From NCBI GenBank assembly GCA_963969495.1, contig OZ018324.1:50157361-50221360 (forward strand): a stretch of 64,000 nucleotides of DNA. Reading direction: 5' to 3'. Position 1 is the first letter of the stretch. Each line of letters opens with the position of its first letter. The notes below the pieces were generated by a model. The model was not told the origin of the DNA. It did not search any database and was given only the letters and a program-made list of their open reading frames with translations. The translations under genes were made by a program, and so were the position numbers. This DNA is from Ceratothoa steindachneri (taxonomy: Eukaryota > Arthropoda > Malacostraca > Isopoda > Cymothoidae). Below, piece after piece: positions 23,460 through 34,618 of the stretch.

Positions 23460-24870
23460 CTTAGCTTGGTCGCATACCGAAAGGGCAGCGGACCCGTCCG
23501 TCCACACGGCTCCCGCGGAGCGAGAGGAGCCCTAAGACTTTTTCTTTTTAGGAGAGGAGGGCGGAGAATGAATCCGCTTCTCTCCTCCGCCGGTAGGAGC
23601 CCCTAGGCCAGACGGGCCGAGCGCGGCAAGATCATTCTCTGAAATGGAGAAGGTCTTGGCTGTCACACAAGCACCACCAGGGGGAGGAGATCCCTCCTCT
23701 CCTTGTGAGGAGAGGACTCAGGTTCTGTGCTTGGCACCGACTCCGGGATCAACCCCATGGAGATCCTACCATCTAGGGCTGGGTCACCTCAGGTACCATG
23801 TCCATCTCAGTAGCGCCTCCATGTGGTCATCCCCCCCCTCCCAAGACATCATGGATCCCATTCGAGGAACCTTTTGTCTCGTCTTCTTGAGCAGGTGAGC
23901 CAGCATCTGTCGGGGAGGAGAGTGGGGCATGTACTGTGCCCCCTTGTAAACTTGCTATATAGGCCAGGAGGACTTTAGAGGGCACAGACCGATGGGCCCT
24001 GACATCCTTTGCCCCCCTAAGGGGGTTGAGACTATTGAGCTGCTCCCACCGGGAGCAGTCAATTATGGGCCGCTGGCATGCCTTTTGGCAGTCATATGGA
24101 AAGGTAAAGGGGGGGACTGCTGCTGGAGGGAGGGAGTCACTAAGGGCGAATCCAAATAAGGGAGTGAGGGGAGTAAACTCCTGTTCAGTCAAAGAGGTTT
24201 GGAGGGTCCCCTGCGAAAGCACAGGAGGGGGGAGGCTTTTCTTTAGTGGAGCTGCCCGAAGGCGGCTCCGATGATGTTAGAGGGGAAGGTAAAGGGGAAA
24301 TTTTTAGAGAAAAATTCGCTTCATTGCCATGGTAACCTTATTGTTTTGACGGGCCACAAACGCTAATTACCCCCATGCAGTAGCCTGTGCTGCGAGGGGT
24401 GAACACGGGGCCGGCGAAGCCAGTTGCCGCCATTTAGGACCACACCTCCCTGGCCAGGCAGCCCTTCAGCATAGTGGCTCCACCTTGGGCTGGAAGTAAA
24501 AATGATATATCTTGAAAGGAGAGAGAAAGAGTATGTGAGAAAGGTATGGGATAGGATGAAGCAGGTTGTTAAAAACCCACCACCCCAAACCAAAGCTCAG
24601 GGGTGAGGGAACGTTGTCCCCCTCCACCTCAACCCCGATTCGGGATAGTTGGGTGAGAGGATGCTGGTCAGCTTCTAACCTGTGAACTTAGAGACTGACC
24701 AGAGAGAGTTGCGGGAGAGGTTATAGGGAAAGTGAGGAAGTAGGGTAAGAAGACAGGGTGTCAGAAAGAAGGAGAAGAGGCTAAGCTGGGGCTGGACGGG
24801 AGCTGAGTCCCGTCAGCATGGTGGCTAGGAAAGCAAATCACTGTGCCCCTTACGGGGTTAAAAGAGTAGG
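23460..24870 (-). mobile_element. Family 1 LINE 5' region (ORF1 start and 5' UTR blocks)
   Basis: 23,530-23,810 parallels the ORF1 start of copy C (45,300-45,540), including the basic KKR-type region seen in reverse complement as TCTCTCCTCCGCC. 24,010-24,300 is the 5' block also found at 11,050-11,350 and 45,680-46,000; it includes a hairpin, GCTGCTCCC with GGGAGCAG, near 24,038-24,058. 24,756-24,860 matches 9,368-9,460. ORF2 is absent. Confidence 0.65.
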
Positions 24871-24889
24871 TTATAAAATAATATGTCCT

Positions 24890-25786
24890 ATTACTGGCCA
24901 GTGAGTTTGACATCAGTGGTTGGGAAAATGATGGAGTCTGTAATAGCAAAATCTATTAAGGATCACTGAGATAAACATCAGTTGATTAAGGAGTCTCAAC
25001 ATGGCTTTACTAGGGGCAAATTGTGTTTGACTAATTTACTATCTTTTTATAGAAAGGTGTATGATGCTGCCGATAGTGATAATAAAATATTGTTTATATG
25101 TTCCACACTTCAACTTTTGAATAAAGTTAAAGTGCATGGGATCAATGGAATGAGTTTTAGAAAGTAAATTCAGTCATGGTTTTGCGACAGACAGCAGAAG
25201 GAGAGTATAAAAGGGAGTAAATCTGAGTGGAGAAATGTTACCAGTGGGGCTACCAAGGGGTTGGTGTTAGAACAGTTTTTATTCCTGCTTTATATTAATG
25301 ATCTTGACTTAGGTATAAGTAGTGCCCTGAGCAAGCTTGCCAATGATACTAAGTTAGGTAGGATTATAAGATTTGACTCTGATGCTGAGGAATTACATAA
25401 TAGATTGACCTTTCTATACCAAGGGGCAGATAAATACCAAATAGAATTTAACACAAGCAAGTGTAGTGTACTTAGTATAATCCACTGAATAATTATAAAC
25501 TCAATGGGAGAGATTTAGGAAGGTCAGAATGTGAAAGAGAGACTGTTGCCCTGGTAGCAATAGATTTAAGCTTGACAAGTTTAGGTTTAGGAAAGATATT
25601 TGCATAAATTAGCTTACAAATCAAGATGTAGATGAATAGAATAGGCTCACTAGATATGTGATAGAAGCATCCTCCTTGTAGTTTTAAGAATAGATGATAG
25701 ATTTATGGATGGGAATTCTAGGAGTGATGGGAACAGGAGCTGCTTTTTATAGGCTATTAATTAGCCCTTTGCAGACTCCTCCTTTT
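24890..25786 (+). pseudogene. CR1/L2-type reverse transcriptase remnant, plus strand
   Basis: Plus strand: PVSLTSVVGKMMESVIAKS, then LIKESQHGFTRGKLCLTNLL, then NVTSGATKGLVLEQFLFLLYINDL and LSKLANDTKLG. These are RT motifs with YADD/FADD decayed to LAND. At least one frame change and stop separate them. The 3' tail near 25,765-25,786 (CAGACTCCTCCTTT) matches the tail of the remnant at 22,727-23,340, so the two belong to one family. It ends exactly where the minus-strand CR1 begins, tail to tail. Confidence 0.75.
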
Positions 25787-25812
25787 CATAACATAACATA
25801 ACATAATTACAC

Positions 25813-25967
25813 GGATGACAAAAGCCACAAGGGCCTATCAAAGGTCATCCCCCTCTGTCAAAACCCACCCACAAAAAGCACCATCACCAGGGGAAGACAA
25901 AATCAAAGTCCCCCACAATATAATATAACGGATGACAAAAGCCACAAGGGCTCATCATAGGTCATCC
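25813..25967 (-). other. Duplicated hairpin module in the CR1 3' UTR
   Basis: Two 38-base modules, 25,813-25,850 and 25,930-25,967, each bounded by GGATGAC and GTCATCC with an inner GCC...GGC pair. They recur at 31,354-31,391 and 31,471-31,508 in the second copy, and a relative lies at 40,439-40,471 on the plus strand. They sit just before the repeated tail, the place where LINE reverse transcriptases recognise their own RNA. Confidence 0.7.
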
Positions 25968-26122
25968 GAGTCAAGCGGCCTCTTTTTCAAGGCACCCAAA
26001 CTCCCAGGAAAACTACATCCAGAGGATTGCATCCAGAAACAAGGGTATCACCAATCAAGGCTTGTCAAGAACTAAATCATGCAGCTATAGATATATACAA
26101 ACAATATTAATATATACAAAAC

Positions 26123-29030
26123 TTAGGAACCATCACAACCTTCCCTTCCCATAAACTCATCCAACCTACTCTTAAATACATTTAGATTTGGACTACCTAC
26201 TACCCTCTGCGGCAATTTGTTCCACAAGTCTACAACTCTATTGGTGAAAAAATATTTTCTTAAATCCAACCTACACCCTTGCTTTTTAATTTTAAAGTGG
26301 TGACCTCTAGTCCGATTTCCATCATCTAACTCAAAAAACTTGCTAACATCCAATTTATCTATCCCGGAAAAATTTTTAAAGAGCTCAATCATATCCCCTC
26401 TCACACACCTCCTTTCGAATGAGAACATATTTAATACCCTCAGTCTATCTTCATATTCAAGGTGCCTCAGGGAAGGAATAATCTTTGTTGCCCTCCGTTG
26501 CACTGACTCAAGAAGGTTAATATCATGTCTAAAATGTGGGGACCATGCCTGTATACAGTACTCTAGATGTGGCCTAACATAAGAATTATAGAGTTTAAGA
26601 ATAACCTCCTTACTTTTGTAACTGACATTTCTCTTAATGAAACCCAGCACTCTATTTGCCCTATTTCTTGCTTCAATACACTGCTTAGAAAACCCTAATG
26701 ACTTATCTATTACTACTCCTAGATCTTTCTCATCCTCTACTGAGCTCAGCCAATGCCCATCCATTTCATAGTTAAATTCTCTATTATCTTTTCCCATGTT
26801 AATAACTTTGCACTTATCAAGGTTGAAAGTCATTTGCCACTTATGTGCCCAGGATAACAATTTATTTAAGTCCCCCTGCACTTTAAAATTATCATCAATA
26901 TCTTTAACTACAGCTGCTAATTTGGTATCATCCGCAAAAATTGACACTTTATTATTAACTGCCTCCCCAAGATCGTTTATATAGATGACAAATAATAATG
27001 GACCGAGAACTGATCCCTGAGGAACCCCACTGATAACATCCCTCCACTCTGACTTTACACCATTTAGCACTACCCTTTGCTTCCTGTCTTTCAGCCACTC
27101 AGCTATCCAATTTGAAACACCCCCACATATCCCAATCATTTTTAATTTATGAACTAGTCTCCTGTGTGGTACCTTATCAAATGCTTTACTAAAATCTAAG
27201 TAAATTATATCTACATTCTCTCCCTTATCTACTTGATCTGTTACAAACTCCCGAAAGTCTAGTAAGTTAGTCAAACATGATCTACCTGATCTAAACCCAT
27301 GCTGAGCATCGCTGATTAACCCCTCCCTCTCTAGATGTTGGCAAATCCCTTTTTTAACTATTTTCTCAAGAATTTTACAGACTACAGGAGTTAGGCTAAC
27401 CGGTCTAAAGTTATTTGGATCCTCTTTACTACCCTTCTTGAAAATGGGGACTACATTGGCTCTCTTCCAATCATCGGGTATTTCTCCATATTCCAATGAC
27501 CTAGTATATAACTTGTCCAGAGCTATTGAGATACTTTCTACCCCTTCTTTAAGTATCCTAGAATGAATATTATCAGGGCCAGAGGCCTTGGTAGTATCTA
27601 AATCACCTATTAGTCCTTTTATCATCCTCCGATCCACACTAATGTTAGTAAACACCTCTTTTCCTGACCTATGAGTACTATACATAGGACTATTTAGTTT
27701 CTCTTTTGTAAATACTGATGCAAAATGACCATTTAGTACCTCAACTATTTCCTCATCAGTTTCTCTCACAAACCCTTCATATTTGATAGGTCCTATTTTA
27801 ACTCTGCCACACTTGTTATTAATTTTATAGTAACTAAAGAACTTTCTAGGATCTTTGTTGCTATCCTGAGCTAATTTAATTTCTGACACCCTTTTGTTCT
27901 TCTTTATAATCTTATTTAACTCATTCCTAGCCATTCTATAATCACTTAAATTTTGAATATTATTTTCTACCTGTAATTTTTTATATGCCCTTTTCTTCTC
28001 TGAAATTTTTCTAGCTATCTCCTGATTCCACCATAATGGTTTCCTACTTTTGTTCCTAATGGCCTTCATTGGGATACATTGTTCTTGGACTACATTTATT
28101 ATATGCTTGAAAGTATCCCACATCCCATAAGCATTTTTACCTCTGAATTCTATATCCCAGTCTACCAAATTTAGCAAGCTTCGAAGTTTTACATAATCTC
28201 CCTTATGAAAATTTGGAACTTTTTCAGCATTCTCAGTTATTTTACCCTTCTCAATTCCCAAGTTAAAACGAACTATCTGATGGTCACTATTTCCCAATGC
28301 TTCCCCAACAGTCAATTCTTGAACTAAATGATCACTGTTAGAAAGTACTAAATCTAATATATTGTCCCCCCTCGTTGGCTCATTAACAAATTGATTCAAA
28401 AAATTATCCTCAAAGCATTCTATGAACCTGCCACTTGTTCTATCCCTACCTATCATATTTTCCCAGTCCACAGAGTTTAAGTTGAAGTCCCCAATAATAA
28501 CTGCATCTGTTTCACATCCCTTACTTATTTCCCTTATCATTAGTTCATCTATATCATCAGTCTGCCCATGTGGCCTGTAAAAAGCTCCCAAATGCACCAT
28601 TCTATTTTTACTGAACCTAATATCTATCTATCCAAAGTGACTCAACTCCATCCTGCTTTATTGAAGTATTTAAACTTGAAACAATGTTGTTTTTTATATA
28701 GATAATTATTCCTCCACCAATCCTACCTGTCCTTTGACTAATGTACATATTATAGCCCTGTAAATCAAATTCACTTATAGTGTCACTAAATTCTATTTCA
28801 TTAACCCATGATTCAGTAAAGCATAATATATCTATATCCTCATTGCTAATATAACTAAATAGCTCATCCTTCTTGTTTCTAAGACTACGAGCATTTGTAT
28901 AGAAACAATTTAACCCCCCTATCCCTGAAGCACCTCTTGAAACTTGAATGACCTCACCTCTATCGCCTTGGAACCTATTTCTGTTATCTGTCAAGTCCAT
29001 TCTACTTTCAGTACTATAATGTCCTCTCAT
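26123..29030 (-). pseudogene. CR1 ORF2: endonuclease and reverse transcriptase (one 4-bp insertion)
   Basis: ORF2 starts about 24 bases after ORF1 ends. Endonuclease: YTNARSLRNKKDELF (Asn), LCFTESWVNE (Glu), then after a frame break VIIGDFNLNSVDWE (Asp/Asn) and LGNSDHQIV (Asp/His), so the catalytic set is complete. RT: GPDNIHSRILKEG, NFRPVSLTPVVCKILEKIV, IYLDFSKAFDKVPH, GVPQGSVLGPLLFVIYINDL and IFADDTKLA with catalytic FADD. The C-terminus has QRRATKIIPSLRHLEYEDRL and ends MGREGCDGS. A repeated ATAGATAGATAT near 28,622-28,632 looks like a 4-base duplication that shifts frame after SLWID; from 28,600 the remaining 825 codons are open. No RNase H is present. Confidence 0.9.
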
Positions 29031-29053
29031 AATTCCCTGACCACTATTAGTAT

Positions 29054-30214
29054 CTAGTTTCCCGCCCGCAAAGACCTAATAACACAATCATACTCCTCCC
29101 ACAACACATCTACCCCCCTCCTACTCAAATGCAGTCCATCCATCGCATACATTTCTTTCATTCCAACAAACCTATCCCACACATCCACAAACATGACACC
29201 TTCCATCTCACACATCCTCCTCACATAATCATTCAGCCCAATTGCACAAGATATCCATTCTACCCCAACATCCATTCTTGGAAGCACACCTGTCACAACA
29301 CCTTTCATTCTACTTTCTTTCACCTTTTCAATCAACCTCTTGTACCTCTCACGTAACTCACATGCACCCACTTTCTTCACATCATTCACTCCTACATGTG
29401 TAATCACAACCGCATCCCTTGCACAGCCAGACACCAGCTCCTCATACCTATCAGACAGATCTCTCACTCCAGCACCCGGCAAACACACCCTCAAACCATT
29501 CAATCTACTTGCATTCAACTTCCTATCTAAATATCTAACTCACGAATCACCCATCACAAGCACTTCAGTCAGACTCCTATTCCTAACCCCCACAGACCTA
29601 ACTCCATCCCCACTCCTATTCTCATTCAAACTACCAGTCACTCGAACTCCACCCCCACCCCCATCAGTCATATCACTTCCAGTTACTTCCTCTCTTAGGG
29701 CACTGAATCTATTAGTCAAGCTAATAGGTTCTGTGTCCCTCTGACTCACACACCTATTCTCCCCCTGGCTAACCACCTCAACAGAGGCAACCCTATTCTC
29801 ACAAAGAACAGGAGAAGCCTCCCTAGCTTCATGTTTCCTAACCACTCTCCACTGTCCCCCATCCTCACTAGGCCTATTTCTAACTAATCTAAGGGGGCTA
29901 ACTTCACTATCACTAGAAATATCATATCCTACCTCCTCCACCGGCCCTCTACCTTCACCTGAAACATCTAACTGGCCTACCTCACCACCTAACCTATTCC
30001 CAAATCTAGGCCTAACACTAAGTTCCCTCCTGAGCTCAGCAACTAACCCCTCCAGCCTACATATCCTGTCTAAATCCTGCCTTCTCATCCCCTCTAAATC
30101 TACAATGCATTCACGCAGCCCACATACAACACATGTATACCCCTCACCTAATACACCACAACCAATGCATACATTCCGACACTCATGCTCACTTTCATCC
30201 CTAAACTCCATCAC
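29054..30214 (-). pseudogene. CR1 ORF1: cysteine cluster plus SGNH esterase-like domain (one stop)
   Basis: ORF1 of the nearly intact CR1. Residues 10-35 hold a cysteine cluster (ECRNVCIGCGVL, YTCVVCGLREC) like the PHD-type N-terminus of CR1 ORF1, followed by a heptad-like helix (ICRLEGLVAELRREL). After a Ser/Arg-rich middle comes LVMGDS (block I serine of SGNH hydrolases), VVITHVGVNDV (block III-like Asn) and YAMDGLHLSRRGVDVLW (Asp/His of block V). A TGA directly after GDS splits the frame; translation resumes in the same frame, so one nonsense change is the only break. Role in retrotransposition is not certain; membrane or lipid binding has been proposed for such esterases. Confidence 0.82.
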
Positions 30215-30496
30215 TTATTCAAACAAAGAAAGAACTTAAGTAGCAATAAGAAAAAAAAGAAGAGCAACTTAGCTTTCGCTGATTGTGGTGAGAAAAAAAC
30301 AAAAAACAAACAAACTATAGAAAAATCTGAAAAATAGATCAACAGACTGAGAGCTCTATAAAACACGTGCTACCTGTTCGAAGGTCAGTCGAAGACTGTC
30401 CATGTTTTTATATACTCTAGCAAATAGATAATAATAAGAATACGAAATGACTTTACAAACATAGATCCACAAATCAAATCTTCGAATTCAGATTTT

Positions 30497-31165
30497 GAGA
30501 TGAAAAATCAGTCTAGGGAGATCCATTTTATTTGGATTTAGTTACAAACTGATAATTAATTTGCCCATTAGCGTTCAACTTCCTTCAAGCATCTTTAGAC
30601 TGGTCTTCTTTGCTCTTTAGGCAGTAGTAATGTTCCATTTTCCATACTACCAGACTAATCAGAGAAATCATTACATAGAATGCAGAGTAACCCTATCTCA
30701 ACTCAGGTCAGGTCACTCTACTACACTCCAACAATACAACCATAGAATAAACCTTGCCTCAAAACCAGCATGCACTAGATACAACCAAACCCCAGACAGC
30801 ATCAAAAACCTATTCTTAGACTGACCAAACCTCACACATCTCTTCTCTTAGGGATCTGTGGACCAACCCAGGCAGTGTGGTGGCCTTCCTAGGGACCATC
30901 CACTTTACAGAAGGGGAAAAGGGGAGGGGGAGCAATGAGGGCAGCGAAGAATGAAGCTATGTGTCATACTTTGGTGCTACCCCCATCCGTAGCTGCAACG
31001 CTAAAGGAGGCAAGTCACAATGGAAAATGGAACATCTCCACTGCCTCAAGAACAAAGAAGCTGAGTCTGAAGATGACCAACGAAACAAAACTAATGGCTA
31101 AATTAATAATCAGTTTGTAACTAAGTACAAATAAAATTGATCTCCCTAGAATGATTTTTCATCTC
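30497..31165. mobile_element. Foldback/MITE-like element with ~148-bp inverted repeats
   Basis: Left arm 30,497-30,645 (starting GAGATGAAAAATCAGTCTAG) and right arm 31,020-31,165 are inverted repeats along their whole length, from the GAGATGAAAAATC ends to ATGTTCCATTTTCCAT at the inner ends. The 374-base loop carries a Jockey-type LINE fragment and a purine-rich stretch, so the arms bracket foreign DNA. No transposase and no convincing target-site duplication were found. Confidence 0.7.
30646..30850 (+). pseudogene. Jockey-type LINE C-terminal fragment inside the foldback loop
   Basis: Plus strand: ECRVTLSQLRSGHSTTLQQY, then NHRINLASKPACTRYNQTPD and IKNLFLD. LSQLRSGHS and HRIN followed by C-type residues match the C-terminal segment of Jockey-type ORF2 proteins. 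Related sequence lies at 58,540-60,388 on the same strand. RT and endonuclease are absent. Confidence 0.6.
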
Positions 31166-31339
31166 CATCCAGATATTAAAAACTGCATTCATAAATTAGA
31201 ATATTACCAAATTAAATTGGTAAGGCAGTAGTGAAATAAGGAAGAATAAATCGCAAAAAGTTATATATATACCCTAAACAATCATCAAGAATTAACAAAG
31301 TACAAAATTTGCCAAAATTTGTAACATCAGCAGATAACA

Positions 31340-32784
31340 TAACATAATTTCATGGATGACAAAAGCCACAAGGGCCTATCAAAGGTTATCCGGATCAGTC
31401 AAAACCCACCCACAAAAAGCACCATCACCAGGAGATGACAAAATCAAAGTCCCCCACAATATAATATAACAGATGACAAAAGCCACAAGGGCTCATCATA
31501 GGTCATCCAAGTCAAACGGCTTCTTTTTTAAGGCACCCAAACTCCCAAGAAAACTGCATCCAGAAACAAGGGTATCACCAATCAAGGCTTGTCAAGAACT
31601 AAATCATGCAGCTATAGATATATACAAACAATATTAATATATACAAAACTTAGGAACCATCACAACCTTCCCTCCCCATAAACTCATCCAACCTACTCTT
31701 AAATACATTTAAATTTGGACTACCTACTACCCTCCGTAGCAATTTGTTCCAGAAGTCTACCACTCTATTGGTGAAAAAATATTTTCTTAAATCCAACCTA
31801 CACCCTTGCTTTTTAATTTTAAAGTGGTGACCTCTAGTCCAATTTCCATCATCTAACTCAAAAAACTTGCTAAAATCCAATTTATCTATCCCAGAAAATT
31901 TTTTAAAGAGCTCAATCATATCCCCTCTCACACACCTCCTTTCGAACGAGAACATATTTAATACCCTCAGTCTATCTATATATTCAAGGTGCCTCAGGGA
32001 AGGAATAATCTTTGTTGCCCTCCGTTGCACTGACTCGATTTTTTTTTTTTTTTTTAAGAGCTCATCTGGCGACTGCCTACTTGGGCATTAGTCGCCGTAT
32101 TAAAACTGGCCTAGTTCTAGGCTACTTTAAAATAAAATTAAAGGGAGAAAAAAAAAACACAACACCCCAAAAGGGGGAAAGGAAGCAAGCTGGTGCGTCG
32201 GGGAGAGGTCCCCCTGGCGCAGGAGCGTGCAACTAAAGGAAATAAACAAACAAAAAACAACAACAAAAAAAAACAAATGCAAAAAAACAACAAAGCAAAA
32301 AAACAAACAAACCTTGCTTAAATAATAGGGAGAAGGCCGGCCTCCCCCAAGAAGTCAACAAGTCCACAAGTCAATGTGCACGAATTGCACTGACTCGAGA
32401 AGGTTAATATCGTGTCTAAAATGTGGGGACCATGCCTGTATACAGTACTCTAGATGTGGCCTAACATAAGAGTTATAGAGTTTAAGAATAACCTCCTCAC
32501 TTTTGTAACTGACATTTCTCTTAATGAAACCCAGCACTCTATTTGCCCTATTTCTTGCTTCAATACACTGCTTAGAAAACCCTAATGACTTATCTATTAC
32601 TACTCCTAGATCTTTCTCATCTTCTACTGAGCTTAGCCAATGCCCATCCATTTCATAGTTAAATTCTCTATTATCTTTTCCCATGTTAATAACTTTGCAC
32701 TTATCAAGGTTGAAAGTCATTTGCCCCTTATGTGCCCAGGATAACAATTTATTTAAATCCCCCTGCACTGCATTTTTAATATTA
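31340..32784 (-). mobile_element. Second CR1 copy, 5'-truncated and split by an insertion
   Basis: 31,340-32,038 and 32,385-32,784 together match the 3' part of the CR1 at 25,787-30,410. The last 126 residues differ at about seven positions, roughly 94% identity. It contains the end of the RT and the C-terminal region (QRRATKIIPSLRHLEY, MGREGCDGS), both 3' hairpin modules and the ATAACATAAC tail. The 5' truncation is at about 32,767-32,784. A family-1 LINE fragment interrupts it at 32,039-32,384. Confidence 0.9.
32039..32384 (-). mobile_element. Family 1 LINE 3' fragment inserted in CR1, with 14-bp target duplication
   Basis: 346 bases inserted in the CR1 copy, flanked by the direct repeat TTGCACTGACTCGA at 32,025-32,038 and 32,385-32,398. 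The uninterrupted CR1 has a single corresponding site near 26,498-26,511. The insert starts with a T-run (A-tail on the minus strand), then the family hairpin GGCGACT/AGTCGCC (32,068-32,096), the near-palindrome and 3' UTR sequence, and is 5'-truncated. This is the classic outcome of target-primed reverse transcription and shows family 1 moved after this CR1 copy landed. Confidence 0.93.
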
Positions 32785-33006
32785 ACTTGTGGCAAGAATT
32801 CTTTCTTTTTAATAACATAAAAGCACAGTGAAGCCATGTGACAGGACATAAGGGCTGCTGAACAGCTGGATGTGTGGAGCAATCCTGGTTTTGAAATTAT
32901 TTACATGGCAAAAACTAAACGAATTGATCATCTTTACCAGTCTCAGCATGAAGGGAAGACCAATTAACAATGTATGCTAACTTGATAACAACCAAAATCT
33001 TCTTAC

Positions 33007-33134
33007 CTGACAATAGGCTAGTCTCACTTCTCCATATGTGCCATGCCCAAGCTTTTTCATTATTGTATATTTCTCACAGAGCTCAATGGGATAATATTTT
33101 GAATCATTATTGATGCAATCATAAAAAATAAATA
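33007..33134 (-). CDS. CHEK2: CHK2 exon: FHA-kinase linker and glycine loop
   Basis: 128 nt exon after acceptor TTTGTTTCCAG, with donor GTAAGA. It reads VFIFYD, closing the FHA fold, then a linker and CEKYTIMKKLGHGTYGEV, followed by RLAYCQ. GxGTYGEV is the kinase glycine-rich ATP-binding loop, with Tyr and Val in the usual places. It ends in phase 0. A family-1 I-type LINE fragment begins about 70 bases upstream of the acceptor (33,205), so the branch-point region is squeezed between exon and transposon. Confidence 0.94.
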
Positions 33135-33204
33135 CTGGAAACAAAAAAAAGCTAAATTTAGTAATATAAGGAGATAACAGGTGATACAGATAATAATTGG
33201 ACAT

Positions 33205-34360
33205 GAGAGTACCCCCCACCTGTACACAGAATCGATGATCTAGTAGGAGCTTAGACAAAAAAAATTGGGAGGGTCCAATCACCCCCAAGGTGGGGAAGGT
33301 CTTAATGATATTGTATCACTATGCAGTATCATAGGCCTTCTTCAGATGTAAAAACACTGTGTGGCAAAATGGTGTATACGATGGAAGGCCTTGCAAATCG
33401 CATTTTCCAGCTGAAGCAGAGCATCCAACATTGAGAGCAACTTACAAAAGCCACAGTATCCAGGACACAGGTGACCTCTGCTGTCAAAAAATTAACTAAC
33501 CTAACAACCAATTCCTGCATTAATTTCCACATGCAGGATGTTAGAGAAATTAGGTGGAATCCAGTGCTCTCTCTCTCTCCAGCTTGCAAAAAACCAAAAT
33601 GGCAGCCATTCAGCTGAAATCTGGAAGGATACCCTCTCTCCAGATCATGTTGAACAGACCTAGCAGTTTATTTTAGAAGGCACTCATCTGGCAAATATCA
33701 CCAAGAGCATAGAAATTAATTAAGCTACCCAATTCTTATGCTAAATTATCAATTAAAACAAACAGGAAATATAGAACCCCAAACCAACAAAAAGTAAAAA
33801 TAGGCATGCTCAAGTACAAGAGAGAAGCCTACCTCCACCCGGCATCTGATATTACAAACAACACCCAATGACAGTATACAGTGGAGGCCAACATCTTCCA
33901 AAAAGTTTACAAGTTCATAATTCGGTGTGCATGAAACATCCCAAGTACAAAGGACAAGCTTTAGCGACCCCACTCATCCCAATAATGGAACAAGTAAAGT
34001 GCAGGAAAAGCCCTCAGACTAGGAAACTTAACAAGAATGGACTGGACAGTCTGAAAAGCAAGCAATCATCGGAGGGAACGCTCCAAAAATGGTGGTGCAT
34101 CCTGTGAGTGTACCAGATTTGGAGAGGCCAGGAGACAACCTAGGGTTTAGGACCATCGGAATAGTTGTAGTGCAATGGCAGGTGACTTTAGGTTCCCAAC
34201 AGCCATCTCTAATGTTTGCCAGGCAGCCGAAAGAGGACCTGATTCCTGCCATGTACAGCCTGAACCATGCAAGGTGGAGCTAGTAGCCATGACAGGCAGT
34301 CCACCTAATCAACTACAGAACACTCCGCGATCTGGATTACCACATTTTCGTCGTGTGGAG
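33205..34360 (-). mobile_element. Family 1 LINE fragments (RT, then ORF2 end)
   Basis: 33,205-33,700 follows copy A at 3,230-3,720 (RT; GATATTGTATCACTATGCAG corresponds to the AYDTAWRYG region). 33,860-34,340 follows 1,480-2,040 of copy A (C-terminal Cys/His and RNase H region), so the order is shuffled or two insertions adjoin. The piece begins 70 bases upstream of a CHK2 acceptor. Confidence 0.7.
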
Positions 34361-34618
34361 GCTTATGTGCTTCAATGACTTCAAGGGCGATGTCAGATAG
34401 GTCCTGCCAAGCTGAATAGGCCGAGGAAGAGAAAGCCAGACTAAGAGTAATACAACCCCGGAGCTCGAACAAGGGCATGCCTTCTCCCAGGCCCACACAT
34501 CCTTTCAAAAAAGGTGTGAAATCCATACAACAGGAACAAACAAACCCTGAACCATGTTAATATAGCTTGGTAAGGAAACTTAGGATTTCTCAGTTTTCTG
34601 TGAATCAATTTTGATGAA

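Larger units (their letters stand above)
25787..30410 (-). mobile_element. CR1-type non-LTR retrotransposon, nearly intact
   Basis: Minus-strand LINE of about 4.6 kb with two ORFs, a 5' region reaching roughly 30,410, and a 3' end finishing in repeated ATGTT/TTATG units (seen as ACATAACATA at 25,787-25,805). ORF1 has an N-terminal cysteine cluster and a C-terminal esterase-like domain; ORF2 has APE endonuclease and RT with FADD. That ORF1 architecture is known for the CR1/L2 group. Only one stop in ORF1 and one 4-bp insertion in ORF2 break it, so it is young. It lies in the 12.3-kb CHK2 intron in the gene's orientation. A 94%-similar partial copy lies at 31,340-32,784. Confidence 0.9.

Noticed and set aside
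25787..25850. Direct ACATA repeats as a CRISPR-like or satellite array
   Set aside because: Only a short LINE tail repeat, with no spacers and placed exactly at the CR1 3' end.
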